Assembly: GCA_943370215.1 (NCBI GenBank)
Contig: CALRQC020000020.1
Coordinates: 1 to 64,000 of the forward strand
Origin: Niveispirillum sp943370215
GTDB taxonomy: Bacteria; Pseudomonadota; Alphaproteobacteria; Azospirillales; Azospirillaceae
DNA: 64,000 bases
Direction of reading: 5' to 3'
The translations under genes and the position numbers were made by a program. Of this stretch, positions 24,092-32,224 are shown piece by piece. The notes under the pieces are model-generated. The model did not search any database and was not told the DNA's origin. It worked only from the letters and a program-made list of their open reading frames with translations. Numbering within the stretch: position 1 is the stretch's first letter; each line of letters opens with the position of its first letter.

Positions 24092-25366
24092 ATGAGTTTG
24101 GTTGTCCTGACGCCGGGCGCAAATACGGCCGTCCCCCTGTCCAGCCGCATTATCGTTGCGGTTGGATGGAGCCCGCAATCCATCGCCGGCATGGAGGTTG
24201 ACGCATCGGCCTTCATGGTCAAAGCGGATGGAAAGGTGCCGGACGACGCACATTTCGTCTTCTATGGTTCTCAATCCTCACCGGATGGTTCTGTCCGCTT
24301 TCAGCCCTCCCCCCAAACGGGTTCCCCGGCCGATATGCAGGCATTTGAGGTCGCGTTGACCCAGGTGCCTGCGGTTGTGGACTCCATTGATATCTGCGTC
24401 ACCATTCATGAGGGACAGGCGCGGGGGCAGAGTTTCGGCAGCCTGAACGGCATGTTCGCCCGTCTGTTGGACCCTTCCTCTGGCCAGGAAGTGGCCCGCT
24501 TCGACCTGCCTGTCGCGGGGATGAGGGAGACGGCGATCACCCTTGCCAAGGTCTATCGCCGGAATGGTCAGTGGAAAATCCGTGCTGTCGGACAGGGTTT
24601 CAGCGGTGGGCTGGCACCGTTGGCCCGTCAGTATGGCGTCGATATTGCAGATGAGCCGCCGGCACCATCGCCTGTTCCCGTGCAGGCAAAACCACCTGCA
24701 CCGCCGCCCCCACCTCCGCCACCTCCGCCGCCGGTGGTCAAGCCGATCAGCTTGACCAAGGTGACGCTGGAGAAGCGGGGGCAGTCCGTCTCGCTGGAGA
24801 AGAAGCCGGGCGAAAGCTTTGGTGAAATCATCTTCAATCTGAACTGGAATCAACGGTCGGAGAAAAAGGGCGGTCTGTTCGGCGGGTTGTTAGGATCCAG
24901 CAAGGGAATCGATCTGGATCTCGGCTGTCTCTGGGAACTGGAGGACGGCTACAAAGGTGTGGTCCAGGCACTTGGCAATGCCTGGGGGAATTATCAAAAC
25001 GAACCCTTCATCAAGCACGCTGGCGATGATCGTACCGGGGCCATGGCTCAGGGGGAGAATATCCGCATCAATGGCGACAAGCTGGCGAAGATAAAACGCA
25101 TACTTGTATTCGCCTTCATTTATGACGGCGTGCCGAACTGGGCTGCCGCCGATGGTGTCGCCACTGTGAAGGTACCGGGCCAGCCCGATATCGAGGTCCG
25201 GCTCGACAATCCGACCTCTGGCCAGGGGATGTGTGCCATTGCCCTGATCGAGAGTGACGGGGGCAAACTGAAAGTCACCAAGGAAGAGCGTTACTTCCGT
25301 GGGCATCAACCCATGGATAAGGCCTATCACTGGGGTCTCCGCTGGGCAGCCGGCAGCAAGGATTGA
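24092..25366 (+). CDS. terA: TerA-like double TerD-domain protein with polyproline linker
   Basis: The 424-residue protein has an N-terminal TerD-like domain (about 5-185), a proline linker (about 195-220, with an unbroken run of prolines) and a second, TerA-type domain from LTKVTLEKRGQSVSLEKKPG to the end. The first domain keeps the fold motifs (VGWSPQSIAGMEVDASAF, GQGFSGGLAPLARQYG) but the acidic calcium loop is replaced by PQTGSPADMQAFEV. The second keeps HAGDDRTGAMAQGENI. It starts at ATG 24092. TerA is a core subunit of Ter complexes. The first domain probably no longer binds calcium. Confidence 0.85.
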   Translation: MSLVVLTPGANTAVPLSSRIIVAVGWSPQSIAGMEVDASAFMVKADGKVPDDAHFVFYGSQSSPDGSVRFQPSPQTGSPADMQAFEVALTQVPAVVDSIDICVTIHEGQARGQSFGSLNGMFARLLDPSSGQEVARFDLPVAGMRETAITLAKVYRRNGQWKIRAVGQGFSGGLAPLARQYGVDIADEPPAPSPVPVQAKPPAPPPPPPPPPPPVVKPISLTKVTLEKRGQSVSLEKKPGESFGEIIFNLNWNQRSEKKGGLFGGLLGSSKGIDLDLGCLWELEDGYKGVVQALGNAWGNYQNEPFIKHAGDDRTGAMAQGENIRINGDKLAKIKRILVFAFIYDGVPNWAAADGVATVKVPGQPDIEVRLDNPTSGQGMCAIALIESDGGKLKVTKEERYFRGHQPMDKAYHWGLRWAAGSKD

Positions 25367-25378
25367 AAGGGAAGAGCA

Positions 25379-25831
25379 ATGTCGTTCACGGATTGGCTGA
25401 AGAAGAACGTCACCGAAGCCCGCGAGGCTCTCAACACCGAAATCACCAAGTTCAAATCGAAGGATTTGCTGGAGGCGGTTGTCGCGGGAAGTGCGCTGGT
25501 TGCTTATGCCGACGGCAGCATCACGTCTGAAGAAAAGCAGAAGATGATGGGGTTCCTGCGCACGTCCGACCAGTTGAAGGTCTTCGATTCCGGGGACGTC
25601 ATCAAGATTTTCCAGAAATATGTGGAGAAGTTCGAGTTCGACGCAACAATCGGTGTTGGCGAGGTGATGCAGGCCGTCGGCAAGTTCCGCGGCAAACCAC
25701 AGGCCCAACTGGTTGTCCGTGTCTGCTGCGCCATTGGCGCTGCTGACGGCAATTTCGATGAGAAGGAGAAGGCGGCCGTCCGTCGCATGTGCTCCGAACT
25801 CGGCCTCTCCCCTTCCGACTTCAACCTCTGA
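25379..25831 (+). CDS. terB: TerB-like tellurite resistance protein
   Basis: The 150-residue all-helical protein has the TerB/DjlA pattern of two acidic metal-like loops: AYADGSITSEEKQKMMGFL (about 42-60) and GAADGNFDEKEKAAVRRMC (about 117-136). TerB binds metal and associates with the inner face of the membrane and with TerC in studied systems. No terC gene is in the window. It follows terA by 12 bases. Confidence 0.92.
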   Translation: MSFTDWLKKNVTEAREALNTEITKFKSKDLLEAVVAGSALVAYADGSITSEEKQKMMGFLRTSDQLKVFDSGDVIKIFQKYVEKFEFDATIGVGEVMQAVGKFRGKPQAQLVVRVCCAIGAADGNFDEKEKAAVRRMCSELGLSPSDFNL

Positions 25832-25863
25832 GCGGAGGGCTTCGGAGGTCAGCCTGGGCGCCC

Positions 25864-25903
25864 GGCCGTGCGATGCCCTCTTTGGGCGCATCATCGCACG
25901 GCC
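25864..25903 (+). terminator. hairpin inside the ter cluster (terB-terD gap)
   Basis: GGCCGTGCGATG and CATCGCACGGCC form a 12-bp perfect stem around a 16-base loop in the 119-base gap between terB and the next terD. No T run follows, so it may attenuate or protect the transcript rather than end it. Confidence 0.4.
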
Positions 25904-25950
25904 ACCCGCCGGGCCGCATTCCTGCTTGTACATAAATATTGAGGAAGACC

Positions 25951-26529
25951 ATGACCATTTCCTTGAGCAAAGGCGGTAATGTCAGCCTGTCCAAAAGCGA
26001 ACCCGGTCTGAAGCGGATATTGATCGGCCTGGGCTGGGACGCCCGTTCTACCGATGGTGCCGATTTCGATCTGGATGCTTCGGCCTTCCTGCTCGCTGCC
26101 AATCACAAGGTGCCGAACGAAAAGGCCTTCATCTTCTACAATAATCTGAAGTCTGTTGACGGTTCGGTTGAACATACCGGCGACAATAAGACCGGTGCCG
26201 GTGAAGGTGATGACGAGGCGATCAAGGTCAATCTCGGCCTTGTTCCGGCAGATATTCAGACCATTGCCATTATCGTGACCATCCACGATGCCGAAGCTCG
26301 TCGGCAGAATTTCGGACAAGTTCGGAATGCCTTCATCCGTATCGTCAATGACGAAACGGATAAGGAAATCGCCCGCTATGACCTGTCGGAAGATTATTCA
26401 ACCGAGACGGCGATGACCTTTGGGGAAATCTACCGTCATAACGGGGAATGGAAGTTCCGGGCCGTCGGCCAGGGCTATGCGGGCGGCCTCGCCGCCATGT
26501 GCGGCCAGTATGGAATCAACGTGGGCTGA
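25951..26529 (+). CDS. terD: TerD-family calcium-binding protein (copy 4)
   Basis: This 192-residue TerD closely resembles copy 1: MTISLSKGGNVSLSKSEPGL, GLGWDARSTDGADFDLDASA, the calcium loop HTGDNKTGAGEGDDE and DLSEDYSTETAMTFGEIYRH. I take ATG 25951 as the start because GAGGAAG precedes it; an in-frame TTG at 25939 would add four residues. It heads the second half of the cluster, right before the three vWA genes. Confidence 0.93.
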   Translation: MTISLSKGGNVSLSKSEPGLKRILIGLGWDARSTDGADFDLDASAFLLAANHKVPNEKAFIFYNNLKSVDGSVEHTGDNKTGAGEGDDEAIKVNLGLVPADIQTIAIIVTIHDAEARRQNFGQVRNAFIRIVNDETDKEIARYDLSEDYSTETAMTFGEIYRHNGEWKFRAVGQGYAGGLAAMCGQYGINVG

Positions 26530-26557
26530 CCAGAATAAAATAACAGGAGAAAAGCCA

Positions 26558-27193
26558 ATGCGTCGTCTTCCCGTCTATCTGGTTCTTGATGTCTCCGGCT
26601 CCATGCATGGCGAGCCCATCGAAGCTGTCCGCAATGGAATGCAGATGCTGGTCAGCACCCTGCGGACCGATCCCTATGCCCTTGAAACGGCCTATCTTTC
26701 GGTGATCGTGTTTGACAGCAAGGCCCGCCAGGTTGTGCCGCTGACCGAACTGATGGCGTTCCAGCCTCCGACCTTCGATGCGGGCTCCACCACCTCTTTG
26801 GGCGATGCCTTGAAGGTGACGAAGGAGTGTATCGAGCGGGAAGTCAAGAAGACGACGCCTGACGAAAAGGGCGACTGGAAGCCGCTTGTCTTCATCATGA
26901 CCGATGGCCAGCCGACCGATGACTGGGAAAAGGGCCTGATCGAGTTCAAGAAGGTGAAGACTGGTATGGTCATCGCCTGCGCCGCCGGTCCGCAGGCTGA
27001 TACCACGGTGTTGAAGAAGATCACCGAGGTGGTGGTGTCGCTGGATACGGCTGATAGCAGCACCATCGGGGCTTTCTTCAAGTGGGTGTCGGCCTCCATC
27101 TCCACCTCCTCCAAGAAGGTTGATCTCACCAAGTCCGACTCCACCGAGATCAGCGAGCTTCCGCCGCCGCCGCCCCAGATCACCCTGGTCTGA
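26558..27193 (+). CDS. terY: TerY-type vWA protein 1
   Basis: The 211-residue protein is a von Willebrand A domain with an intact MIDAS: DVSGS (Asp11, Ser13, Ser15), a conserved Thr in STTSLG, and MTDGQPTDDW. It starts MRRLPVYLVLDVSGSMHGEP behind AACAGGAGAAAAG. The C-terminus is short and ends in LPPPPPQITLV. TerY vWA proteins are thought to act as scaffolds with PP2C phosphatases and kinases (the TerY-P association described in comparative genomics). The first of three adjacent paralogs. Confidence 0.9.
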   Translation: MRRLPVYLVLDVSGSMHGEPIEAVRNGMQMLVSTLRTDPYALETAYLSVIVFDSKARQVVPLTELMAFQPPTFDAGSTTSLGDALKVTKECIEREVKKTTPDEKGDWKPLVFIMTDGQPTDDWEKGLIEFKKVKTGMVIACAAGPQADTTVLKKITEVVVSLDTADSSTIGAFFKWVSASISTSSKKVDLTKSDSTEISELPPPPPQITLV

Positions 27194-27225
27194 GCAAAGC
27201 CGCCTGAGGAAGAGGGGAGGGACGC

Positions 27226-27861
27226 GTGCGAAGGCTTCCTGTTTATCTGCTGCTCGACACGTCCGGCTCGATGCGAGGTGAGCCGATTGAAGCCGTCAAT
27301 ACGGGTATCCGGGTCATGGTCAGCGCTTTGCGCCAGGATCCGCACGCCCTGGAGACGGTGCATGTCAGCATCATCACTTTCGATGCGGACGCCAAGGTGC
27401 AGGTGCCGCTGACGGCCCTGGATGAGCTGCAGGTGCCCGTGATTACCACCCCTCAATCCGGCCCCACCCATCTGGGGCTGGCCTTGGAAACCCTGGGAGC
27501 GCGCATTCGCCAGGAGATCAGGCATACCACGGTGGACGCGAAGGGGGACTGGGCTCCCTATCTGTTCGTGATGACCGACGGCAAGCCGTCGGACATCCAG
27601 GTTTTCGAAGAACAGTGCCCCCGTATTCGGTCCATCGGGTTTGCCAGCATCATCGGCTGTGTGGCTGGCCCGAAAGCACGCAAGGAGGATATCCAGCCCC
27701 TTTGCGATCATGTCGTGTCGCTGGACACGATGGACAGCGCCGGCTTCACCAGCTTCTTCAAATGGGTGACGGCTGCAATTTCGGGGGGGAACAGATCGAT
27801 GGGGGCGGCCGGCACCGTTGCCTTGCCGCCACCGCCGCCCGAAATCCAGGTTGTCCTATAA
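27226..27861 (+). CDS. terY: TerY-type vWA protein 2
   Basis: The 211-residue paralog begins at GTG 27226 (GAGGGAGGG upstream) with MRRLPVYLLLDTSGSMRGEP. The MIDAS residues DTSGS, a Thr in SGPTHLG and MTDGKPSD are present. It ends in a tail LPPPPPEIQVVL very like that of TerY 1. It presumably forms a hetero-assembly with the two neighbours. Confidence 0.9.
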   Translation: MRRLPVYLLLDTSGSMRGEPIEAVNTGIRVMVSALRQDPHALETVHVSIITFDADAKVQVPLTALDELQVPVITTPQSGPTHLGLALETLGARIRQEIRHTTVDAKGDWAPYLFVMTDGKPSDIQVFEEQCPRIRSIGFASIIGCVAGPKARKEDIQPLCDHVVSLDTMDSAGFTSFFKWVTAAISGGNRSMGAAGTVALPPPPPEIQVVL

Positions 27862-27876
27862 GGGGAGGGGCCGGAG

Positions 27877-28950
27877 ATGCGCCGCTTGCCGATCTTTTTC
27901 CTTGTTGATGTTTCAGAATCGATGGTCGGGGAGAACCTCTACAAGCTTGAGGAGGGGATCGGGGCTGTTGTCTCCACTCTCCGCAAGGATCCCTATGCGC
28001 TGGAGATGGCATTCCTGTCGGTGATCGCGTTCGCCGGGAAGGCGAAGACGGTAACCCAGCTCACGGAACTCTTCGCCTTCCATCCGCCGGAACTGCCGGT
28101 CGGTGGCGGTACGGCCCTGGGGGCGGCCCTGTCGCACCTGATGGATGAAATCGACCGCACCGTCGTGACCACGACGCCTGACCGCAAGGGGGATTGGCGG
28201 CCCATCATCTTCCTGCTGACCGACGGGCACCCGACGGACAATGTGACGCCCGCCCTTGAGCGCTGGAACCGCTCATACCGGCACCGGGTGGGTTTGGTCG
28301 CCGTATCCATCGGCGGTGGGGCTGATCACACGCTGCTGAAGCGGCTGACCGATGATGTGGTCGTTTTCAACGACAGCGCGCCGGACGCGTTCGCCCGTTT
28401 CATCCGCTGGATATCCATGTCGATCCAAAGCCAGAGCCGGAGCGTCAGCGCAGGGCAGGATGGCAAGGTCAGCCTGGCCAAAGCCGAACCGGGTCTGCTG
28501 GCACCGGTGGAGTCTGCGGCGGGCTTGGCCCCGTTTGCTGGGGTGGATGATCGCTACGCGGTGTTCGTCGGCAAATGCGCCAAAAAGAAGCTGCCCTATG
28601 TGGTGAAGTATGAACGGCATATGGGGCGGATGGAGACGTCGGACCCGGTTCTGGCCAATCTGCTCAGGACCCGCCGCTATGTCCTGGATGCGGCTGTTCC
28701 GGTGAAGAACAGCTATTTCGACCTGTCGGATACGGTTGGCAGCGGCCAGTCCGTCAATTCCGAGGATTTGATCGGCCAACCCAACTGCCCGCATTGCGGT
28801 GCGCGCTTTGCCATGGCGGTCTGTAGCTGCGGGAAAATTCACTGTGTGGAAGGGGAGGGCGAACAGTCCTGTCCCTGGTGCGGCAAGATCGGGACGTATC
28901 TCACGGCAGAGGCCGGTGATGGCTTCGATATCGGACGGGGGCGAGGATGA
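27877..28950 (+). CDS. terY: TerY-type vWA protein 3 with C-terminal zinc-ribbon domain
   Basis: The 357-residue protein has the vWA domain (1-185; DVSES MIDAS and LTDGHPTDN) plus a C-terminal TerY-C region with CPHCGARFAMAVCSCGKIHC (304-323) and CPWCGK (332-337), a likely zinc ribbon. Between them, residues 195-207 read DGKVSLAKAEPGL, nearly the N-terminal strand of the cluster's own TerD proteins. Its ATGA overlap couples it to the phosphatase. It probably links the vWA assembly to the phosphatase/kinase pair. Confidence 0.9.
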   Translation: MRRLPIFFLVDVSESMVGENLYKLEEGIGAVVSTLRKDPYALEMAFLSVIAFAGKAKTVTQLTELFAFHPPELPVGGGTALGAALSHLMDEIDRTVVTTTPDRKGDWRPIIFLLTDGHPTDNVTPALERWNRSYRHRVGLVAVSIGGGADHTLLKRLTDDVVVFNDSAPDAFARFIRWISMSIQSQSRSVSAGQDGKVSLAKAEPGLLAPVESAAGLAPFAGVDDRYAVFVGKCAKKKLPYVVKYERHMGRMETSDPVLANLLRTRRYVLDAAVPVKNSYFDLSDTVGSGQSVNSEDLIGQPNCPHCGARFAMAVCSCGKIHCVEGEGEQSCPWCGKIGTYLTAEAGDGFDIGRGRG

Positions 28951-30692
28951 CCGACGATTTCAAAATGACGGGAATACTCCTCGCCGCGGTCGAGAATCTT
29001 TCCAAGGTGACGACTCAGGAGGGCGTCCCCGATCCGGGGGAGGGGTATCGCGGCTTTGTCGGCTGGCCGTCAGATTTGCGCCGCGTCCTTTATGTACTCA
29101 ATCGCGTCGCCGCCCACGCGTCCCATCTGCGCCAGGAAGGGCAGACCGACGCGGTAGTGATGGAAGAGGCTGCCATCCGGCAAGAGCCGCCCGCCCTATC
29201 CACGTCTCCCGCCGCATCAGTTCCCCCCGCCGGGCCTGATATCGTGAAATTTGTACCCACTGAAGAATTCGAGGCCCCCTCCCGCTCCGAGACGATTCGA
29301 ATGACCATGAAAGCGCCTTCGCCGAATCCAGCCGTTGGGGCAAGCAACGCCACCGTGGAACCTTCCCAAGCTGTGGCAGCGCCTCCCGTCCAGCCCCCCG
29401 TTACCCCGACTCAGCAGTCCGTCCCCGCCATGCATTCCCCCCAGACGGGTGGGACTTTTGGTGTGGCGGCCCGCCCGGCCCTCTCGGCCAAGCCGGCCAT
29501 GCCGCCCATCGAGACGGTCAAAAAGACGGTCTATCTGAAAAATGCCAGGGCCAATGAGGTCTATGAGGGGGCGGTCGAGATTGAGGGGCTCAAGGATGTG
29601 AGATTGGAGAATGCCGGCGGCTCCGGCCTGATCCTGGATCCGTCCTCCGGGCTTTTGAAGGGGACGCCGGTGACCAGTGGTGATTTCGTCCTCCGCCTGC
29701 AGGGGCTTCTCCATGGCAAGCGCTGCGAGGTCACGGCCAATCTCGCAGTCATCGCTGATCCCAAGTCGCTGTGGATTTCCAAGGACAGTGACCGGAACGA
29801 TCCATTTTGGAAGCCTGACGAAGCCTTCCGCCGGATTGAAGGCGACCTTCTGTGTGTGGCCGCCAGCAAGCGGGGACGGTCCCACGCCAAGGATGGCGGC
29901 TTCCGTGACGATGATTTCGGTCTTCTGGCCCAGGGGACGGGAGGTTGGCATATCGCGGCGGTGGCCGATGGTGCAGGCAGCGCCAAATATTCCCGCCGCG
30001 GTTCCAAGGTTGCGGTCGATAGCGTACTCAAGGAACTGCCGGGTCTGCTGGCTGAACATGTCACACCGCATCTGGCCAAGCTGGTCGCCGCTCACCAGCA
30101 GGGCAGTCCCCATGCGGCCGGGCAGATAAAGAGCCAGCTTTACCAGTCCTTGGCCACTGCCGCCTTCAATGCCGCTAAGGCGATTGAAGAAGAGGCGGCT
30201 TCACACGACACGAAGGCATCTGCATTCTCAACCACGCTTATCGTGGTGGCGGCCCGCCAGATACCAGAAGGTTGGTTCATTGCCGGCTTCTCCGTCGGTG
30301 ACGGCGGGGCGGCAGTATTCGATATCCGCGACGGCTCCCTGACGCCGCTGACACTTCCCGACAGCGGTGAATTCGCCGGCCAGACCCGCTTCTTGCAGAA
30401 ATCCGAGTTTTCTGCCGGTTTCGAAGAGGTGACGAAGCGGATATTCTTCGACATCCGTAAGGAGTTCACGGCCATCGCCCTGATGACCGACGGCATCTCC
30501 GACCCGAAATTCCCCACCGATTCCGTTTTTGCCGACCCGAGCAGATGGGCGGCATTCTGGAATGATGATCTGGCGAAGGCGGTCGATTTCTCCCGCACGA
30601 ATAATGCGATGGAAACCCAATTCCTGGAATGGCTGGACTTCTGGTCCCCTGGGAATCACGACGACCGGACCCTGGCGATCCTGATGCCTTGA
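28947..30692 (+). CDS. PP2C-type protein phosphatase with N-terminal extension
   Basis: The 581-residue protein has three parts: an unrecognised N-terminal domain (about 1-62, with GYRGFVGWPSDLRRVLYVLN), a long Ser/Pro-rich linker, then an Ig-like segment (about 190-270, LILDPSSGLLKGTPVTSGDF) and a PP2C domain (about 300-581). The PP2C metal motifs are all visible: AAVADGAGSAKYSRRGS, FSVGDGGAAVF, LMTDGISDP and a final DDRTLAIL. It should therefore be an active Mn2+/Mg2+-dependent Ser/Thr phosphatase. Its start overlaps terY3 by 4 bases and the kinase follows by 11. Confidence 0.85.
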   Translation: MTDDFKMTGILLAAVENLSKVTTQEGVPDPGEGYRGFVGWPSDLRRVLYVLNRVAAHASHLRQEGQTDAVVMEEAAIRQEPPALSTSPAASVPPAGPDIVKFVPTEEFEAPSRSETIRMTMKAPSPNPAVGASNATVEPSQAVAAPPVQPPVTPTQQSVPAMHSPQTGGTFGVAARPALSAKPAMPPIETVKKTVYLKNARANEVYEGAVEIEGLKDVRLENAGGSGLILDPSSGLLKGTPVTSGDFVLRLQGLLHGKRCEVTANLAVIADPKSLWISKDSDRNDPFWKPDEAFRRIEGDLLCVAASKRGRSHAKDGGFRDDDFGLLAQGTGGWHIAAVADGAGSAKYSRRGSKVAVDSVLKELPGLLAEHVTPHLAKLVAAHQQGSPHAAGQIKSQLYQSLATAAFNAAKAIEEEAASHDTKASAFSTTLIVVAARQIPEGWFIAGFSVGDGGAAVFDIRDGSLTPLTLPDSGEFAGQTRFLQKSEFSAGFEEVTKRIFFDIRKEFTAIALMTDGISDPKFPTDSVFADPSRWAAFWNDDLAKAVDFSRTNNAMETQFLEWLDFWSPGNHDDRTLAILMP

Positions 30693-30703
30693 AGGAGCAT
30701 CGC

Positions 30704-32194
30704 ATGACCATTGTTAAGCTCACCACCCTTGATGGGCAGCAGGTTGAATATAACGATGTCATCATCGGCCAGGGCGGCATGAAGGATGTCTATTTCAGCC
30801 CTGATCGCTCCTATGTTGTCGCCTTCTTCCGTGATCCGCTCGATTTTCAGGGTCGTGAGCGGCTGAAGTCCATCGTCGGCACTTACCGCGAGGGGATATT
30901 TTCCAAAGAAGGTGGGGATTACTGGCGGGATTTATATTGCTGGCCGACCAACATTGTCGAGAAGGACGGTCGGATGGGCATCGTTGTGCCCGTGTACAAG
31001 TCGCATTTCTTCTTCGCCCATGGTTCCGTCAACAATGACATGTTGGGTATCAAGGGTAAGGAGAAGGAGGGAAAGTGGTTTGCCAGCGCGTCCAATCGCG
31101 CCAAGTTTCTGGCGGCGGAGGAGAAAGGGTCATGGCTGACCCATCTCCGGATTTGTCTGATGATCAGCCGGGCGGTCCGCCGTCTCCACGCGGCGGGGCT
31201 CGCCCATTCCGATCTCAGTTACAAGAACGTGCTGATCGATCCGACGACAGGCAATGCCTGTGTGATTGATATTGATGGTCTGGTCGTACCCGGTCGGTTT
31301 CCGCCGGATGTGGTGGGCACGCCGGACTTCATCGCCCCGGAGGTGATCGCCACCCAGCATTTGGACAAAACCGATCCGGGTCGCAAGCTGCCATCGGTCT
31401 TGACCGACAGGCACGCCCTGGCCGTCCTGATCTATATGTATCTGTTCTACCGCCACCCTTTGCGGGGCGGGAAGGTGCATGACATGGATGCGACCAAGGA
31501 TGAAGAACTGGCGATGGGTACCAAGGCCCTGTTTGTCGAGCATCCCACCGATGCCAGCAACCGGGTGAAAGCCAGCCAGCTCTCCAAGGCCCAGTTGCCC
31601 TGGGGCGATCCCTCCAAGATGCCCTATACCATCGCCGGGCCGCTGCTGGCTGACCTGTTTCGCAAGGCGTTTGTCACCGGGCTGCATGATCCGCAGACCC
31701 GTCCGACCGCCTCGGAATGGGAAAATGCCCTGGTGCGGACCATCGACATGATCCAGCCTTGCTCCGCCAAATGCGAAATGGGCTGGTACGTGTTCGACAA
31801 TAGCACCAAGCCGAAATGTCCCTGCTGTGGCACGGCCTATCAGGGAAAACTGCCGGTCTTGAATCTCTATTCCAGCCGTCACAGCGGCACCTACCAATCC
31901 GACAATCACCGGGTCATGGTCTGGGACGGGCAGTCCCTGTTTCCCTGGCACGTCAACCGCAAGATTTTCCCCAATGAACATCTGGTGGCCGACCAGAAGA
32001 AGAGGGTGGGCTATTTCCAGCGCCATCAGGGTGACTGGTTCCTTGTGAACGAGGGTATGCCCCAGATGCACGACGTAGCCGCCAAGAAGGATGTGCCGAT
32101 TGGCGGGCACGTGAAATTGACCGATGGCGGCCAGTTCCTGCTCTCCCGTGCCGACGGCGGCAGGCTGATCCAGGTGCAGTTGGTGAATGGATAG
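30704..32194 (+). CDS. protein kinase-like protein with C-terminal zinc and FHA-like regions
   Basis: The 496-residue protein starts at ATG 30704 (AAGGAG upstream). The kinase domain (about 15-370) has a glycine loop GQGGMKDVY, catalytic loop HSDLSYKN (168-175), DIDG in place of DFG (189-192) and APE (211-213). The usual beta-3 lysine is not seen; VVAFFRD occupies its place. After residue 375, CSAKCEMGW and CPCCG form a zinc-knuckle-like pair, followed by a beta-rich region (VNRKIFPNEHL, GDWFLVNEG) that resembles an FHA domain. It is the writer to the adjacent PP2C eraser in a TerY-type triad. Confidence 0.8.
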   Translation: MTIVKLTTLDGQQVEYNDVIIGQGGMKDVYFSPDRSYVVAFFRDPLDFQGRERLKSIVGTYREGIFSKEGGDYWRDLYCWPTNIVEKDGRMGIVVPVYKSHFFFAHGSVNNDMLGIKGKEKEGKWFASASNRAKFLAAEEKGSWLTHLRICLMISRAVRRLHAAGLAHSDLSYKNVLIDPTTGNACVIDIDGLVVPGRFPPDVVGTPDFIAPEVIATQHLDKTDPGRKLPSVLTDRHALAVLIYMYLFYRHPLRGGKVHDMDATKDEELAMGTKALFVEHPTDASNRVKASQLSKAQLPWGDPSKMPYTIAGPLLADLFRKAFVTGLHDPQTRPTASEWENALVRTIDMIQPCSAKCEMGWYVFDNSTKPKCPCCGTAYQGKLPVLNLYSSRHSGTYQSDNHRVMVWDGQSLFPWHVNRKIFPNEHLVADQKKRVGYFQRHQGDWFLVNEGMPQMHDVAAKKDVPIGGHVKLTDGGQFLLSRADGGRLIQVQLVNG

Positions 32195-32224
32195 ACCCAT
32201 CCGGGGCCAAGGGAACAAGAGATA

